Shown: positions 34,838 through 44,802, numbered from the stretch's first letter. The stretch: 64,000 nucleotides of DNA from an uncultured Oceanospirillaceae bacterium (GCA_937136055.1 CAKZOD010000006.1:1-64000); one strand, 5' to 3'. Notes: generated by a model from the sequence alone, not told the origin. Numbers and translations are program-made.

Positions 34838-36679
34838 GTGAGATCTAAAAGCTCTTTAATTTTCTGTTTTTTGTTCTTAGTTAGCGCTTTTACACCTGTC
34901 AAAGGCAACCCGGATCAATCTCTCATAAACCACTCTGCTTATCGTATTTTGTATATAAACTCTTACCATCGCGGTTTTTCATGGAGCGATGAGATAGAAA
35001 GAGGCATGAGAAAAGTACTCAGTAAGTCAAACCTAGACTATGAGCTATCCACTGAATACTTAGACAGCAAACGCTTCGACTATAAAAAAATTGAAGACTC
35101 GCTGTTCGAAACTATCCAAAAACGTTACGAAAATTACCAGCCTGACATCTTATTGGTTTCCGATAATAACGCGTTCAATTTTGTCACTCAAAATCGCGAT
35201 AAATTATTCCCCAATATCCCTATTGTCTTCAGCGGCTATAACAACTTTACAGCTGACGTAATCAAAGGAATCGATGATATAACGGGGATCAATGAGAAGA
35301 TTGATGTCAGAGCACTTGCAGAAATGGCTATTGCTGTACACCCCAAAACAAAGGCATTGGCCTTTGTTGTTTCCAACGAATCAGCGACCAATCAAAAGAA
35401 CTACGAATCCTCGATCGCCACTTTTGACCAATTGCGAAAGCATTATCACGTTGAAGTTTTGTTGAACAAAAAACAGGATGAAATCGCTAAAACCTTAGCC
35501 ATGATGCCTGAAGACTCACTGGTCTTTCTTGCAGGGAGAACAGCCAACAAAGGTGGAGATCGCAAGCTTTCATCGTACGAGCAGGGAAAGCTTGTGGTCG
35601 ATGTGAGCCCTTTCCCAATGTACACCTTCTGGAAGTTTCATTTAGACAGTGGCGCCACTGGAGGCTATATCTTATCGGGAGTAGTGCAAGGAGAGAACAT
35701 GGCGAGAATTGCACTGCAAATCGCCGATGGAACTAAGGCTAGTAGCATACCAGTAATGATGTCGACGCCTGCTGAGAAAATATTCAACTACGAAAAATTT
35801 TCAACATTCAATATCGATGAAAGCTTACTCCCCTCTAAAGCCATTGTATTAAATCAACCCAAAGCCTTGTGGGACGAATACAAATATCATTTTATGACAG
35901 TGATAATTCTACTCGTTTTGCAGATGATTTTAATTTTAGTGCTACTTGTTAATATCCGTAAACGCCAACAAGCGCTCCACTCTTTAGATATTGAACGATC
36001 ATTACTCGAATCACGCGTACTAGAACGAACTCATGAGCTCAATCTAGCCAACCAAAAGCTAGAACGTTTATCCCTAGAAGACGGCCTCACTGGCCTAAAA
36101 AACCGCCGTTTCCTAGATGACACTATGGCTAAAGAAGTTGCCGCACTGAAACGTACTAAAGAGCCGCTCTCTATCATCATGATAGACATTGACTTCTTTA
36201 AACAATACAACGACATTTATGGCCATGTTGAAGGTGATCATTGTTTGAAAGCGATATCAGCCAGCTTAAATATCTCGATTTCACGACCGAGAGATGTCGC
36301 TGCGCGCTTCGGTGGTGAAGAGTTCGTCATTGTACTTCCTGATACCCACGAACATGGTGCCAATCAGGTAGTTTCTAGCATATTCAGGCGCATCAGCGAT
36401 CTCAATATTGAACATGGTGAATCACCTTTTAATCAAAAAGTAACAATTTCTGCGGGGATGGTTACAGTGATGCCAAGCGATCAGCTTAGCTTAGATGATT
36501 CTTCTTTGTTGGTACTGGTTGATAAGTTACTTTACAGCTCTAAAGACAACGGGCGCAATCAGGTTACGCGCTCTGTTTACGAGGAAGTTCTCGATCAAGA
36601 AAATGTAGATGGCACGGCTGAAAACGTCACCCATATCGATACTAAGCGCATCCTAGAGAATAGTAAAAAACAGCTTTGA
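34838..36679 (+). CDS. Diguanylate cyclase with periplasmic sensor domain
   Basis: I prefer GTG 34838 (GGAAG 8 nt upstream; 613 residues); TTG 34814 is an alternative. A signal or anchor segment (SLIFCFLFLVSAF) is followed by a periplasmic domain resembling ABC-transporter substrate-binding proteins (YRILYINSYHRGFSWSDEI, outlined; ILLVSDNNAFNF), then a membrane helix near residue 355 (VIILLVLQMILILVLLV), a coiled coil, and a GGDEF domain. The active site is intact as GGEEF near 491, and an allosteric I-site RPRD stands five residues before it. It should make c-di-GMP in response to a periplasmic ligand. Its end meets a c-di-GMP phosphodiesterase gene 2 bp away on the other strand. Confidence 0.88.
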   Translation: MRSKSSLIFCFLFLVSAFTPVKGNPDQSLINHSAYRILYINSYHRGFSWSDEIERGMRKVLSKSNLDYELSTEYLDSKRFDYKKIEDSLFETIQKRYENYQPDILLVSDNNAFNFVTQNRDKLFPNIPIVFSGYNNFTADVIKGIDDITGINEKIDVRALAEMAIAVHPKTKALAFVVSNESATNQKNYESSIATFDQLRKHYHVEVLLNKKQDEIAKTLAMMPEDSLVFLAGRTANKGGDRKLSSYEQGKLVVDVSPFPMYTFWKFHLDSGATGGYILSGVVQGENMARIALQIADGTKASSIPVMMSTPAEKIFNYEKFSTFNIDESLLPSKAIVLNQPKALWDEYKYHFMTVIILLVLQMILILVLLVNIRKRQQALHSLDIERSLLESRVLERTHELNLANQKLERLSLEDGLTGLKNRRFLDDTMAKEVAALKRTKEPLSIIMIDIDFFKQYNDIYGHVEGDHCLKAISASLNISISRPRDVAARFGGEEFVIVLPDTHEHGANQVVSSIFRRISDLNIEHGESPFNQKVTISAGMVTVMPSDQLSLDDSSLLVLVDKLLYSSKDNGRNQVTRSVYEEVLDQENVDGTAENVTHIDTKRILENSKKQL

Positions 36680-36681
36680 TT

Positions 36682-39066
36682 CTATCTCGCTGCTCTTTGC
36701 GCTGGAGGGATGTGAATGCTTTTCTCCAATATAGGCTGAGGTCTTTGGTAGTAATAACCCTGCACATTCTCACAACCTAGCGCTTTAAGGTGATCAGCCT
36801 GCTCTTGGGTTTCAACCCCCTCTGCTATCAACTCCAATTTTAGGGCTTTTGCAATTGAAATAATTGTTTCTACAATGGCAGAATCTTCAGGGTCACCTAG
36901 CATATCTCGCACAAAGCTCTGATCGATTTTTAGCTTATTTACCGGTAGCATTTTTAGATATGCTAGCGATGAGTAACCCGTACCAAAATCATCTAGTGCA
37001 ACTGTTACACCTAAATCCCGTAGTCTCTTTAACCGGGTAATCGCCCAACCCTGATCTTGGATAACAAGATCTTCCGTTATTTCTAACACTAATCTGTGTG
37101 CAGGCAGCTTTGTTTTTTCCAGCACTTGTTTAACATGATCAATAATAGCGTCAGATTCTAATTGAATCGGACTAACATTTATCGCAATTGAGACTTCACT
37201 ATCCAGCTCCAGTGCAGCCATATTTATGCAAGCTTCCTCTATTACCCAGGCGCCAACATCAACAATTAACCCACTGGCAACTAATGCTGGGATGAACTGC
37301 GCTGGAGAGACTAAGCTGCCATCTTCACGACGCCAGCGCAATAAGCACTCTACAGACACCGTTTTCAGGCTATTTAAATCGATAATAGGCTGATAAAAAA
37401 GCTCGTACTCGCCTACTTGCAACGCGTGATGCAGTGCCGTATTCAAACTTAGTTTTTCTGTGACTTCAGCATCCATGTCCGAATGGTAGAAAATGGCTCT
37501 ATCACGCCCATCGGCTTTAGCTTTGCACAGCGCTAAATCACAAAAACGCAGAGCTTCGTCTACATCACTCGCTTCTTTAAGCATAGCGCAGCCTACACTT
37601 ACTGATATTTTTACCTTCTCCCCCGCTATTTCCATAGGGCTGGAAAATAGTTTGCGGATAGTCTCAGCCAGCTGCTGCGTATCTTTCACAGCTTCTTCAC
37701 CGGTTTGAGCCAGTAAAATAAACTCATCGGCACTCAATCTGCCTAACGTATCTTCTACGCCTGTAACGGTTCGAATCATCTGTGCTGTCATTTTTATTAA
37801 CAAGTCGCCGCTGTATTGACCCAGTGCATCATTCACAGTTTTAAAATTATCAATATTAATTAACATAGTAGCGAATTGCTTGGCGGCTACTTCTTCTTGA
37901 ATCATCGCCTGAGAAATACGTTCGCGAATCAGCAAGCGATTTGGCAGCCCTGTTAATGAGTCGAAGTGCATTAGTTTATCGACCTGAGCTTCTTGGCGTT
38001 TGCGCTCACGAATATCGCGACAAGTGGCTAAGAGATAAGTTACCCCCGCCATATCAATAATAGAGGCAGAGATTTCTGTCGGAACAAGCTTTTCACCGTT
38101 GGCATTAAACGAGAGCTCTTTCACACACCAGCCAACACGCTCTACCTCAGCTATGAAATCATCAATAGTTTTGTTGTCATTGTGCAAGGTGTAAAGGGAG
38201 GTTTGCTGCAGCTGATGCTTACTGAAATCAAGCATTTCACAGGCTTTAGAGTTAAAATCAACCACGTTTTTGTTGGTCAAATTTATAATGATGATAGCAT
38301 CGTGGGAGCCTTCAAATACTTGACTCAAACGGCGCCTTTGCTCCTCCGATTCAAAATACAACTGGCGTACTTTATCACTCATCAAATCAATAGCTTGTGC
38401 TAACTCGTTAAGCTCATCAGGTTGATTTTCGCCATGCTTCAAACGCGCCTGCAAATTACTGGTTGGCCACTTGTTAATATCCTCACTGCTACCAATGCCA
38501 CTGATAAAGTGATTAATGATGCTGAGCCTTCGTGTAATAAAGTGGAATATCAATAATAAAATAACAAAGGAAACTAAGAAGGTTTTAACACCTTGCCCAA
38601 CAAGAATGACGACAACCCGGTTCCACAACTGAGAATAGACGTTATCGAGGGTTGCATGAATTTGAATACTGCCAAGTTTGTTAATGCGGTTATTGCGAAA
38701 TAGCTCTAATTCAAAAGTGCGCACAACTGAGTTTTTAGAATCAAGGCGCTCAGAAAAGTAAACTTCAGAACCTAGTTCATCACGGATGCTGACGTATACA
38801 ATATCAGAGAGACTGTAAATACCTTTGATTTGGGAGTGGATCCCATCCATATTATAAAGCCAAATATTCTCGCTCAAACTGGGCAAGTAACTAACTTCAA
38901 TGGTTTTAAATTGCCTATCAATACCGTTAATTTCTGTTTTGTACTCGAAAAAAACTTCAAACAGCGTTAACAGCAGCGTAATTGTAGAACTACACAACAA
39001 TATGTAAAAAAGGATTTTACGACTCAAAATCGTAAATTTTGCTGTCCTAAATAATTTGTTTGCCAC
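36682..39066 (-). CDS. GGDEF/EAL c-di-GMP phosphodiesterase with PAS and HAMP
   Basis: The 794-residue protein has two membrane helices (about residues 18-40 and 150-176) bracketing a periplasmic sensor, a HAMP-like linker, a PAS domain (about 245-355), a GGDEF domain and an EAL domain (about 540-785). The GGDEF site is degenerate (RLSADEF instead of GGDEF), so cyclase activity is unlikely. The EAL residues are present: ECLLRW (Glu), DDFGTGYSSL, KIDQSFV and AEGVETQEQ. It should hydrolyse c-di-GMP. It is convergent with the diguanylate cyclase gene. Confidence 0.88.
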   Translation of the reverse strand: MANKLFRTAKFTILSRKILFYILLCSSTITLLLTLFEVFFEYKTEINGIDRQFKTIEVSYLPSLSENIWLYNMDGIHSQIKGIYSLSDIVYVSIRDELGSEVYFSERLDSKNSVVRTFELELFRNNRINKLGSIQIHATLDNVYSQLWNRVVVILVGQGVKTFLVSFVILLLIFHFITRRLSIINHFISGIGSSEDINKWPTSNLQARLKHGENQPDELNELAQAIDLMSDKVRQLYFESEEQRRRLSQVFEGSHDAIIIINLTNKNVVDFNSKACEMLDFSKHQLQQTSLYTLHNDNKTIDDFIAEVERVGWCVKELSFNANGEKLVPTEISASIIDMAGVTYLLATCRDIRERKRQEAQVDKLMHFDSLTGLPNRLLIRERISQAMIQEEVAAKQFATMLINIDNFKTVNDALGQYSGDLLIKMTAQMIRTVTGVEDTLGRLSADEFILLAQTGEEAVKDTQQLAETIRKLFSSPMEIAGEKVKISVSVGCAMLKEASDVDEALRFCDLALCKAKADGRDRAIFYHSDMDAEVTEKLSLNTALHHALQVGEYELFYQPIIDLNSLKTVSVECLLRWRREDGSLVSPAQFIPALVASGLIVDVGAWVIEEACINMAALELDSEVSIAINVSPIQLESDAIIDHVKQVLEKTKLPAHRLVLEITEDLVIQDQGWAITRLKRLRDLGVTVALDDFGTGYSSLAYLKMLPVNKLKIDQSFVRDMLGDPEDSAIVETIISIAKALKLELIAEGVETQEQADHLKALGCENVQGYYYQRPQPILEKSIHIPPAQRAAR

Positions 39067-39311
39067 AACATACCCAATTAAAACAAGGCGATATAATTAT
39101 ATTTCTAATTTTAAGTGCTAAACTTTGAACCACTGAGCAATACAAATCAAGTAATTTCCTAACCTTCATTGATTTATATCTTTAATCACTTGTTCAGCAG
39201 TACTAGCACTACAACAAAATGATTGCTTTATACCCGCTTATAAGTAGGCCTTAACGGAGACATAAAACACTGTGTTATCATAAGCTTCCTCAATTTATTT
39301 GAACCCTACTC

Positions 39312-40172
39312 ATGACTTTCTCTGTGCCACTTGGCCTACGTTACATGCTGCTCTCAGCCCTCGGCTTTTCACTAATGGCCGCAGGAGTAAAACAAGCAAG
39401 CAACTATAACATTCCTGTATTAGAAATTGTTGCTGTACGTGCCATCGTCTCACTTCTACTGAGCTACTTAGATGTTAAGCGCAAGAGAATTTCGATTTGG
39501 GGCACTAGTAAAGGCTTGCTGTTTGCTCGTGGTACCGTAGGCTCCATCGCTTTAATGAGCCTCTACTTTGCCGTCTCAACCCTACCGCTAGCCGAAGCGA
39601 CTTTGCTCCAGTACACCTACCCTGCATTTACCGTAGTATTAGCCTTACTCTTTCTCAAAGAAAAAATGCAGTTTGCGACTGTTATCTGTATTGGCCTCAG
39701 TATCTTAGGCCTTATTATTATGATGCTGCCTAATATCAACAGTGAATCTGAATTACCTTCCGTAAGTGTCATAGCGGCTTTAGTCGGCGCCTTTTTTAGT
39801 GCGATCGCTTATATACTCGTTCGCAAATTGAGCCAAACAGAAGATACATCGGTTATTATTTTCTACTTCCCTCTTATTGCACTGCCCAGCTCACTCATTT
39901 TATTGGGTAGTGATTTTGTCATCCCCGATAGCCAATCTCTCATATTGTTAATTGCCATTGGCATCTTCACTCAGATTGGTCAAATTGGCCTAACCAAAGC
40001 AATGGCAGTTGAAACTGCTGGAAAAGCTGCAGCTTATAGTTATGTGCAAGTGATCTTTGCAATTGTGCTAGGGATTGTACTGTTTGATAATACCCCTAAC
40101 CTGTGGACTTGGGTAGGTGGGAGTTTCATTATGTTTGGCGCGCTATTTAATGCTCTTTACAAACGCCAGTAA
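39312..40172 (+). CDS. EamA/DMT family transporter
   Basis: The 286-residue inner-membrane protein has ten predicted helices in two repeated EamA halves. ASNYNIPVLEIVAVRAIVSLLLS, outlined, and the EATLLQYTYPAFTVVLALLFLKEKM region are typical of the first half. The DMT superfamily exports or imports metabolites such as amino acids and nucleotide-like compounds; the substrate cannot be read from the sequence. It is a single gene, convergent with the MATE gene 30 bp away. Confidence 0.85.
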   Translation: MTFSVPLGLRYMLLSALGFSLMAAGVKQASNYNIPVLEIVAVRAIVSLLLSYLDVKRKRISIWGTSKGLLFARGTVGSIALMSLYFAVSTLPLAEATLLQYTYPAFTVVLALLFLKEKMQFATVICIGLSILGLIIMMLPNINSESELPSVSVIAALVGAFFSAIAYILVRKLSQTEDTSVIIFYFPLIALPSSLILLGSDFVIPDSQSLILLIAIGIFTQIGQIGLTKAMAVETAGKAAAYSYVQVIFAIVLGIVLFDNTPNLWTWVGGSFIMFGALFNALYKRQ

Positions 40173-40201
40173 TTTTTACAAAGCGCGCCTTAAGATAGCT
40201 A

Positions 40202-41542
40202 TCAATGAAGCCAGCGCTGATGAGTGGTGACCTTGTAAAACCCATAAATACTCGTCATAGCTCTGGCAATATACAGTGCTGATAAGCTGAGCCATAAACC
40301 ATCGTTAGCCAGTGATTGGCTGAAATACCAGACGGGGAAGTAAACACAAAAAACCGAAATCAGCATCGCGTTCTGCATGACTTTAACTTGTGTTGCACCT
40401 ATAAAAACACCATCTAACAAGTAAGATGCAACCGCAATTAATGGGATGCAGATAAGCCAAGGTAAATATTGGTAAGCATGTTCTCTCACGGCCTCAATAC
40501 TGGTTAATAGATTGATGAAAGCCTCGCCGAAAAGCCAAAACAATAAGCTAAAAGAAGCAGCCACCATAGCAGCACAAACACTGGCAGCACTGAACATTTC
40601 AAAAAACTTTGTCAAGTTCTGCTCGCCAATTGCTTTTCCGACTAAAGCTTCTAAAGCATGTGCAAAGCCATCTAACACATGAGAGATCAACATCACAAAC
40701 GTCATCAAAACAGCATTACAAGCGAGCACATCAGCGCCTAACTTCGCCCCTTGAGCCGTAAAAAATGACATCGCTAGCAATAAGCTAATCGTGCGCACAA
40801 ATAAGTACTGATTTACTTTGATAATTGGTAAATAGCTACGCCAGCTCAACAGTACTTTGAGATAAACCTCCCCCGCAAGCTTTGCAATCTGCCTACGTGC
40901 AAAGTAACCCGCCATCAACAAGCCCGAGTACTCTGAAATGACCGTCGCGTATGCTAAGCCCTCTGCACGCATATCTAATCCCACTACAGCGATGATATCT
41001 AACACTATATTCAGTAAGTTAGTACTAACTAATAAGAGCAATAAAATCTTAGTGTTTTGATTACCAACGAACCACCCGAGCAATACATAATTACATAATA
41101 CCGCTGGTGCGCCGTAAATACGTATTTCTGCGTAAGCTTGCGCATGGGGTAACACATCTGCTTGAGGTGCTAACAAAACCATTGCTGTATCGATAATTAT
41201 CGTCTGAAAAACGATCAGAAAAAGCGCTATCGATAAAGCTAGTAGTAATGATTGAGCAAACACTGTTTTGTTAGCAGAATCATCTCGAGCACCCACTGTT
41301 TGGGCAATAACTCCTGTCGTCCCCATGCGTAAAAAGCCAAAAGACCAATACACAAAAGAGAATACCGTTGAACCAATAGCGACAGCTGCTAGATAGCGGC
41401 TATCTGATAAATGGCCGATTACCGCTATATCGATCAACCCTAAAAGCGGCTGAGATATATTCGATAACATCACCGGCCAACTCAGTAGCCAAATTGCACT
41501 AAAGTGAGTTCTGTTTATGCCCAGCTGTGTAAATTTAGCCAA
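40202..41542 (-). CDS. MATE family efflux transporter (DinF-like)
   Basis: The 446-residue protein has 12 predicted helices and MATE-family landmarks: LSWPVMLSNISQPLLGLIDIAVIGHL near the start (outlined), LRMGTTGVIAQTVGA near residue 72, and VLDGFAHALEALVGKAIGE near 285. It is close to the DinF subgroup of Na+ or H+-coupled drug and metabolite exporters. It begins 2 bp after the stop of znuB, so it may be co-transcribed with the zinc operon even though no functional link is obvious. Confidence 0.88.
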   Translation of the reverse strand: MAKFTQLGINRTHFSAIWLLSWPVMLSNISQPLLGLIDIAVIGHLSDSRYLAAVAIGSTVFSFVYWSFGFLRMGTTGVIAQTVGARDDSANKTVFAQSLLLALSIALFLIVFQTIIIDTAMVLLAPQADVLPHAQAYAEIRIYGAPAVLCNYVLLGWFVGNQNTKILLLLLVSTNLLNIVLDIIAVVGLDMRAEGLAYATVISEYSGLLMAGYFARRQIAKLAGEVYLKVLLSWRSYLPIIKVNQYLFVRTISLLLAMSFFTAQGAKLGADVLACNAVLMTFVMLISHVLDGFAHALEALVGKAIGEQNLTKFFEMFSAASVCAAMVAASFSLLFWLFGEAFINLLTSIEAVREHAYQYLPWLICIPLIAVASYLLDGVFIGATQVKVMQNAMLISVFCVYFPVWYFSQSLANDGLWLSLSALYIARAMTSIYGFYKVTTHQRWLH

Positions 41543-41544
41543 AA

Positions 41545-42339
41545 CTAAGATTGCGCCTTGATAGGCCGTACATAAATTGCCAAGAAAATAACCATTGCAG
41601 CAACAACAACAGAAGGCCCAGCAGGGGTATCAAACTGAAAAGAGGCCAACAGCCCCATCACCACAGCTGCACAACCAATAACAGCCGCTAAAACCGCCAT
41701 ACGTTCAGGAGAGTTACTCAACGGCCTTGCACTTGCTGCAGGAATAATGAGTAGCGATGTTATTAACAACACACCAATTATTTTCATTGCTACTGCAATA
41801 ACTAAAGCGATCATCAGCATTAATAGCAACTTCACCTTAGCTACTGCTACGCCTTCGATAGCGGCAAGCTCTTCGTTGATCGTCATCGCAATTAATTGTG
41901 GCCAGTAGCTATACAGCAATACGAGTATGAGCAAACCACCAATTCCAATCCACCACAGATCTTCAGGTAAGATAGAGAGCAAATCACCAAACAAGAATGC
42001 CATGAGATCAACCCGGGCATCTTCCACAAAAGAGATAGTCACTAACCCCAAGGAGAGTGAGCTATGGGCCATAATCCCTAGTAGGGTATCGGTAGCGATA
42101 AATTTCTGTTTTTGCATCGCCACTAAGATCACAGCTAACAACAAGCAACAAACTATAATCGCAATATTCAAATTCACTTCAAGGAAAATACCAATCGCAA
42201 CCCCAAGCAGTGCGCTGTGCGCTAAGCTATCACCAAAATACGACATGCGACGCCACACTACAAAAGCACCGAGAGGCCCCGCTACAATGGCTATACCAAT
42301 ACCGCCAATGAGCGCAAAAATTAAAAAATCATACAACAT
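41545..42339 (-). CDS. znuB: Zinc ABC transporter permease ZnuB
   Basis: I chose ATG 42339 (264 residues), whose product begins MLYDFLIFALIGGIG. Starts further upstream would run into znuC and add non-membrane sequence. The permease has eight or so helices and motifs of the ABC-3 metal permease family (GPLGAFVVWRRMSYFGDSLAHSALLG, outlined; FGDLLSI). It forms the inner-membrane channel of the ZnuABC zinc importer. It follows znuC directly (1-bp gap) and precedes the MATE gene. Confidence 0.93.
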   Translation of the reverse strand: MLYDFLIFALIGGIGIAIVAGPLGAFVVWRRMSYFGDSLAHSALLGVAIGIFLEVNLNIAIIVCCLLLAVILVAMQKQKFIATDTLLGIMAHSSLSLGLVTISFVEDARVDLMAFLFGDLLSILPEDLWWIGIGGLLILVLLYSYWPQLIAMTINEELAAIEGVAVAKVKLLLMLMIALVIAVAMKIIGVLLITSLLIIPAASARPLSNSPERMAVLAAVIGCAAVVMGLLASFQFDTPAGPSVVVAAMVIFLAIYVRPIKAQS

Positions 42340-42340
42340 G

Positions 42341-43120
42341 TTAGTGGTTGCACTCCCCTGTGTGAGCATGTGATTGATCAGAAGACTGCAAAACATCACC
42401 GTGTAAATCGTGGTTATGATTGTGATGATGCGCATACATCGCCATCGTTTTAGCGCTGGCGCTGCCAAACAGGTCAATGTAAGAAGGGTCGCTAGTGATT
42501 TTTTCAGGATGGCCAGAGCAGCAAATATGGTGATTCATGCAGATAACATGATCAGTAGCAGACATCACAAGATGCAAGTCGTGAGAAATCATCAAAACAC
42601 TGCACTTACGTACTTTTCGAATATCTGAAATTAGCTGATATAACTCAATTTGACCATTGATATCAACACCTTGCACTGGCTCGTCCAACACTAGCAATTG
42701 CGGGTTAAGCAGCAGTGCACGTGCAATTAACACCCGCTGCATCTCACCACCTGATAGCCCGTGAATAGAGCTATTAAGTAAGTGCGCTACTTTGACACTC
42801 ACCACCGCATCTTGAATTTGACTGCTCGTAATTTTGCGTGATATCTGCAAAAAGCGCTTCACTGTTAACGGAAAGGTGCTATCTATTTGCAATTTTTGTG
42901 GCACATAACCTATTGCTAAATTGTCTTTACGCCAAACGCTACCTGATGTGGGCTTCACTAGACCTAACACCGTTTTTACCAGTGTTGTTTTACCTGCACC
43001 GTTTGGACCAATCAACGTAGTGATGCAGTCTGTGTGCAAGTTAAAGCTGACGTTTTGCACAACTTGGCGATCACCAAATACAACATTTACATTTTCAAGC
43101 TTTACAATATCTTGATTCAT
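42341..43120 (-). CDS. znuC: Zinc ABC transporter ATPase ZnuC
   Basis: The 259-residue ATPase has Walker A GPNGAGKTT near residue 38, signature LSGGEMQR near 131, Walker B LLVLDEPVQGVD near 150 and the switch His in ISHDLHLV. The C-terminus carries a histidine-rich segment (YAHHHNHNHDLHGD and SHAHTGECNH), as in E. coli ZnuC, which may bind zinc. Its ATG overlaps the zur stop by 4 bases. Confidence 0.95.
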   Translation of the reverse strand: MNQDIVKLENVNVVFGDRQVVQNVSFNLHTDCITTLIGPNGAGKTTLVKTVLGLVKPTSGSVWRKDNLAIGYVPQKLQIDSTFPLTVKRFLQISRKITSSQIQDAVVSVKVAHLLNSSIHGLSGGEMQRVLIARALLLNPQLLVLDEPVQGVDINGQIELYQLISDIRKVRKCSVLMISHDLHLVMSATDHVICMNHHICCSGHPEKITSDPSYIDLFGSASAKTMAMYAHHHNHNHDLHGDVLQSSDQSHAHTGECNH

Positions 43121-43614
43121 TCATCACACTCTTTGGCACTGGCAGCGCTTGCACAGTTCGGGCATTTGCCCACTATTTCTAAGTGCTCACGCTCAACTTG
43201 AAAGCCCATATCAGCGGTAATCCCTTCAATGGTATTGGCCAATTTGGGTGACTCAAGCTCAACCACCAGCTGACATTGGTCACAAATCAAAAAACAGCTA
43301 CTACATTGATGACCCGGGTGTGGACAGCCGATAAAAGCGTTTAGTGAAGAAATACGATGCACTAACCCAAGCTCTTGAAGAAACTCTAATGCGCGGTACA
43401 CCGTTGGCGGTGCAGAGTTAAACCCCGCCTCTTTAATAGCAGGTAGCAGCTCGTAAGCACCTAACGGCCTGTGGCTTTGCCAGATCATTTCTAACACTAG
43501 GCGACGTATCTTGGTAAATCGCTGTCCTTCGCTCACGCAAAGGCTTTCAGCTGTCTCTAATGCGCTATTGATGCAATGGTTGTGATCGTGGTTGGATTGG
43601 AATGTAAAAGTCAA
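43117..43614 (-). CDS. zur: Zinc uptake regulator Zur (Fur family)
   Basis: I place the start at TTG 43614 (GGA 7 nt upstream), giving 165 residues. The frame stays open back to 43767, but that start would lie inside znuA and cross the Zur box, so it is unlikely. The N-terminal winged helix (RRLVLEMIWQSHRPLGAYELL, outlined; SAPPTVYRALEFLQELGLVHRI) and the zinc-site cysteines CSSC, CDQC and CPNC identify a Fur-family protein. Location with znuCB and opposite znuA identifies it as Zur, which represses zinc import when zinc is plentiful. Confidence 0.92.
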   Translation of the reverse strand: MTFTFQSNHDHNHCINSALETAESLCVSEGQRFTKIRRLVLEMIWQSHRPLGAYELLPAIKEAGFNSAPPTVYRALEFLQELGLVHRISSLNAFIGCPHPGHQCSSCFLICDQCQLVVELESPKLANTIEGITADMGFQVEREHLEIVGKCPNCASAASAKECDE

Positions 43615-43664
43615 AATTGTTCCGTATATTGAGTTCTTGTTGCCGTGAAAAATAAGAAGTGCGA

Positions 43665-43687
43665 TAATTGTTACATTATAACTTTTT
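43665..43687. promoter_or_regulatory. Zur box between zur and znuA
   Basis: The core GTTACATTATAAC (43670-43682) is a near-perfect dyad and agrees with the gammaproteobacterial Zur consensus (GTTATANTATAAC core) at all but one core position. It lies 22 bp before the znuA ATG and about 55 bp before the zur start, so one site can repress both directions. Confidence 0.82.
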
Positions 43688-43703
43688 ATTTTAGGCAGTA
43701 CTA

Positions 43704-44786
43704 ATGAATTTTCCGCTTCAACTATCCCGTTTCCTTGTTTCTCTTGGATTAATTGCCACATCAGCATTCAGCACTGCCAATCAAGATACCAAATACGCAG
43801 AACCTGGCTTTATCCTCTCCAGCATAAAGCCTTTGCAGTTAATCGCAGCGGATATCAACCAAGGTGTTATTGAGAGCGTTTCATTACTACCACCTGGAGC
43901 CTCACCACACGCTTACGCACTGCGTCCATCACAGATAAAAAAGATACATGCAGCTACTGCTATTTACTGGGTTGACCCATTGCTTGAGAGCTTCGTTAAA
44001 AAGAGCTTTAACCAATATGCCGATAAAAGTTTTGCTTTGGCAGCGCTCACAGTAAAGCCATTGGCAACAACGACTGCTGAAGCGCTAGATCACACTTTGG
44101 AAACTCCTGAACAGCACGCACTACATAGTGATGAAGAAGAAGCTCATAGCGAACACGAAGAAGAGCACAACACTGATACTCATTTAGAAGATGAGCAAGA
44201 CGCACATCAAGGGCACGATGACCACCAGCACTCCCCTGTCATTCACCAACATAAATACCAAGGAAAAGATTTACATATTTGGCTAAGCCCTGCTAAAGCA
44301 CTGCAAATTGCCAAATTGATGCAATTGAACAGTACAAAACTATTCCCGCAGCACAGTGCTTTACTCGCCGCCAACTACCAGCGTTTTGAGCAAAACATCA
44401 ATGATTTGGATTTCCAACTGAATGCACAGTTCAACACCCTGAGAGGATTAGGCTTTTTAGTTTTCCACGATGGCTATTCGCGCTTTGTTGAGCACTACCA
44501 ACTGAACCAACTTGCGGCAATTACATTAAACCCTAGCAAGCGCTCAGGTGCTAAACACCTTGCACAGCTGCGTGATGTGATTAATGAAGATAAGCCAGTG
44601 TGTATTTTCAGCGAGCCGCAATTTAGTGCAGCTTCGGTGAAGACTTTAGTGAGAAACTCAGCTGTCAATATTGCTCAACTCGATCCATTAGCAACTGACA
44701 TCAACGTCGACAAAGATCGCTATGTAAGCTTTATGAAGCACTTTGCTCAGCAGTTTATCGATTGCTTGGGAAGCAGCAGCCCTTAG
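43704..44786 (+). CDS. znuA: Periplasmic zinc-binding protein ZnuA
   Basis: The 360-residue protein has a signal peptide ending near residue 24 (LVSLGLIATSAFSTA), then SIKPLQLIAADINQG and PPGASPHAYALRPSQIKKI, typical of the cluster A-I metal-binding proteins. A long His/Asp/Glu-rich loop (about residues 130-185, with DDHQHSP and HQHKYQG) follows, the zinc-capture loop of ZnuA. Further ligands are in LHIWLSP and LVFHDGYSRF. It delivers zinc to ZnuB/ZnuC encoded divergently. A Zur box overlaps its promoter. Confidence 0.95.
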   Translation: MNFPLQLSRFLVSLGLIATSAFSTANQDTKYAEPGFILSSIKPLQLIAADINQGVIESVSLLPPGASPHAYALRPSQIKKIHAATAIYWVDPLLESFVKKSFNQYADKSFALAALTVKPLATTTAEALDHTLETPEQHALHSDEEEAHSEHEEEHNTDTHLEDEQDAHQGHDDHQHSPVIHQHKYQGKDLHIWLSPAKALQIAKLMQLNSTKLFPQHSALLAANYQRFEQNINDLDFQLNAQFNTLRGLGFLVFHDGYSRFVEHYQLNQLAAITLNPSKRSGAKHLAQLRDVINEDKPVCIFSEPQFSAASVKTLVRNSAVNIAQLDPLATDINVDKDRYVSFMKHFAQQFIDCLGSSSP

Positions 44787-44802
44787 AAAAGGGCTGAAGA
44801 AT

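Noticed and set aside
43615..43767. Longer zur start at 43767
   Set aside because: It would overlap znuA and the Zur box, adds no conserved sequence, and other Fur-family proteins begin near the TTG at 43614.
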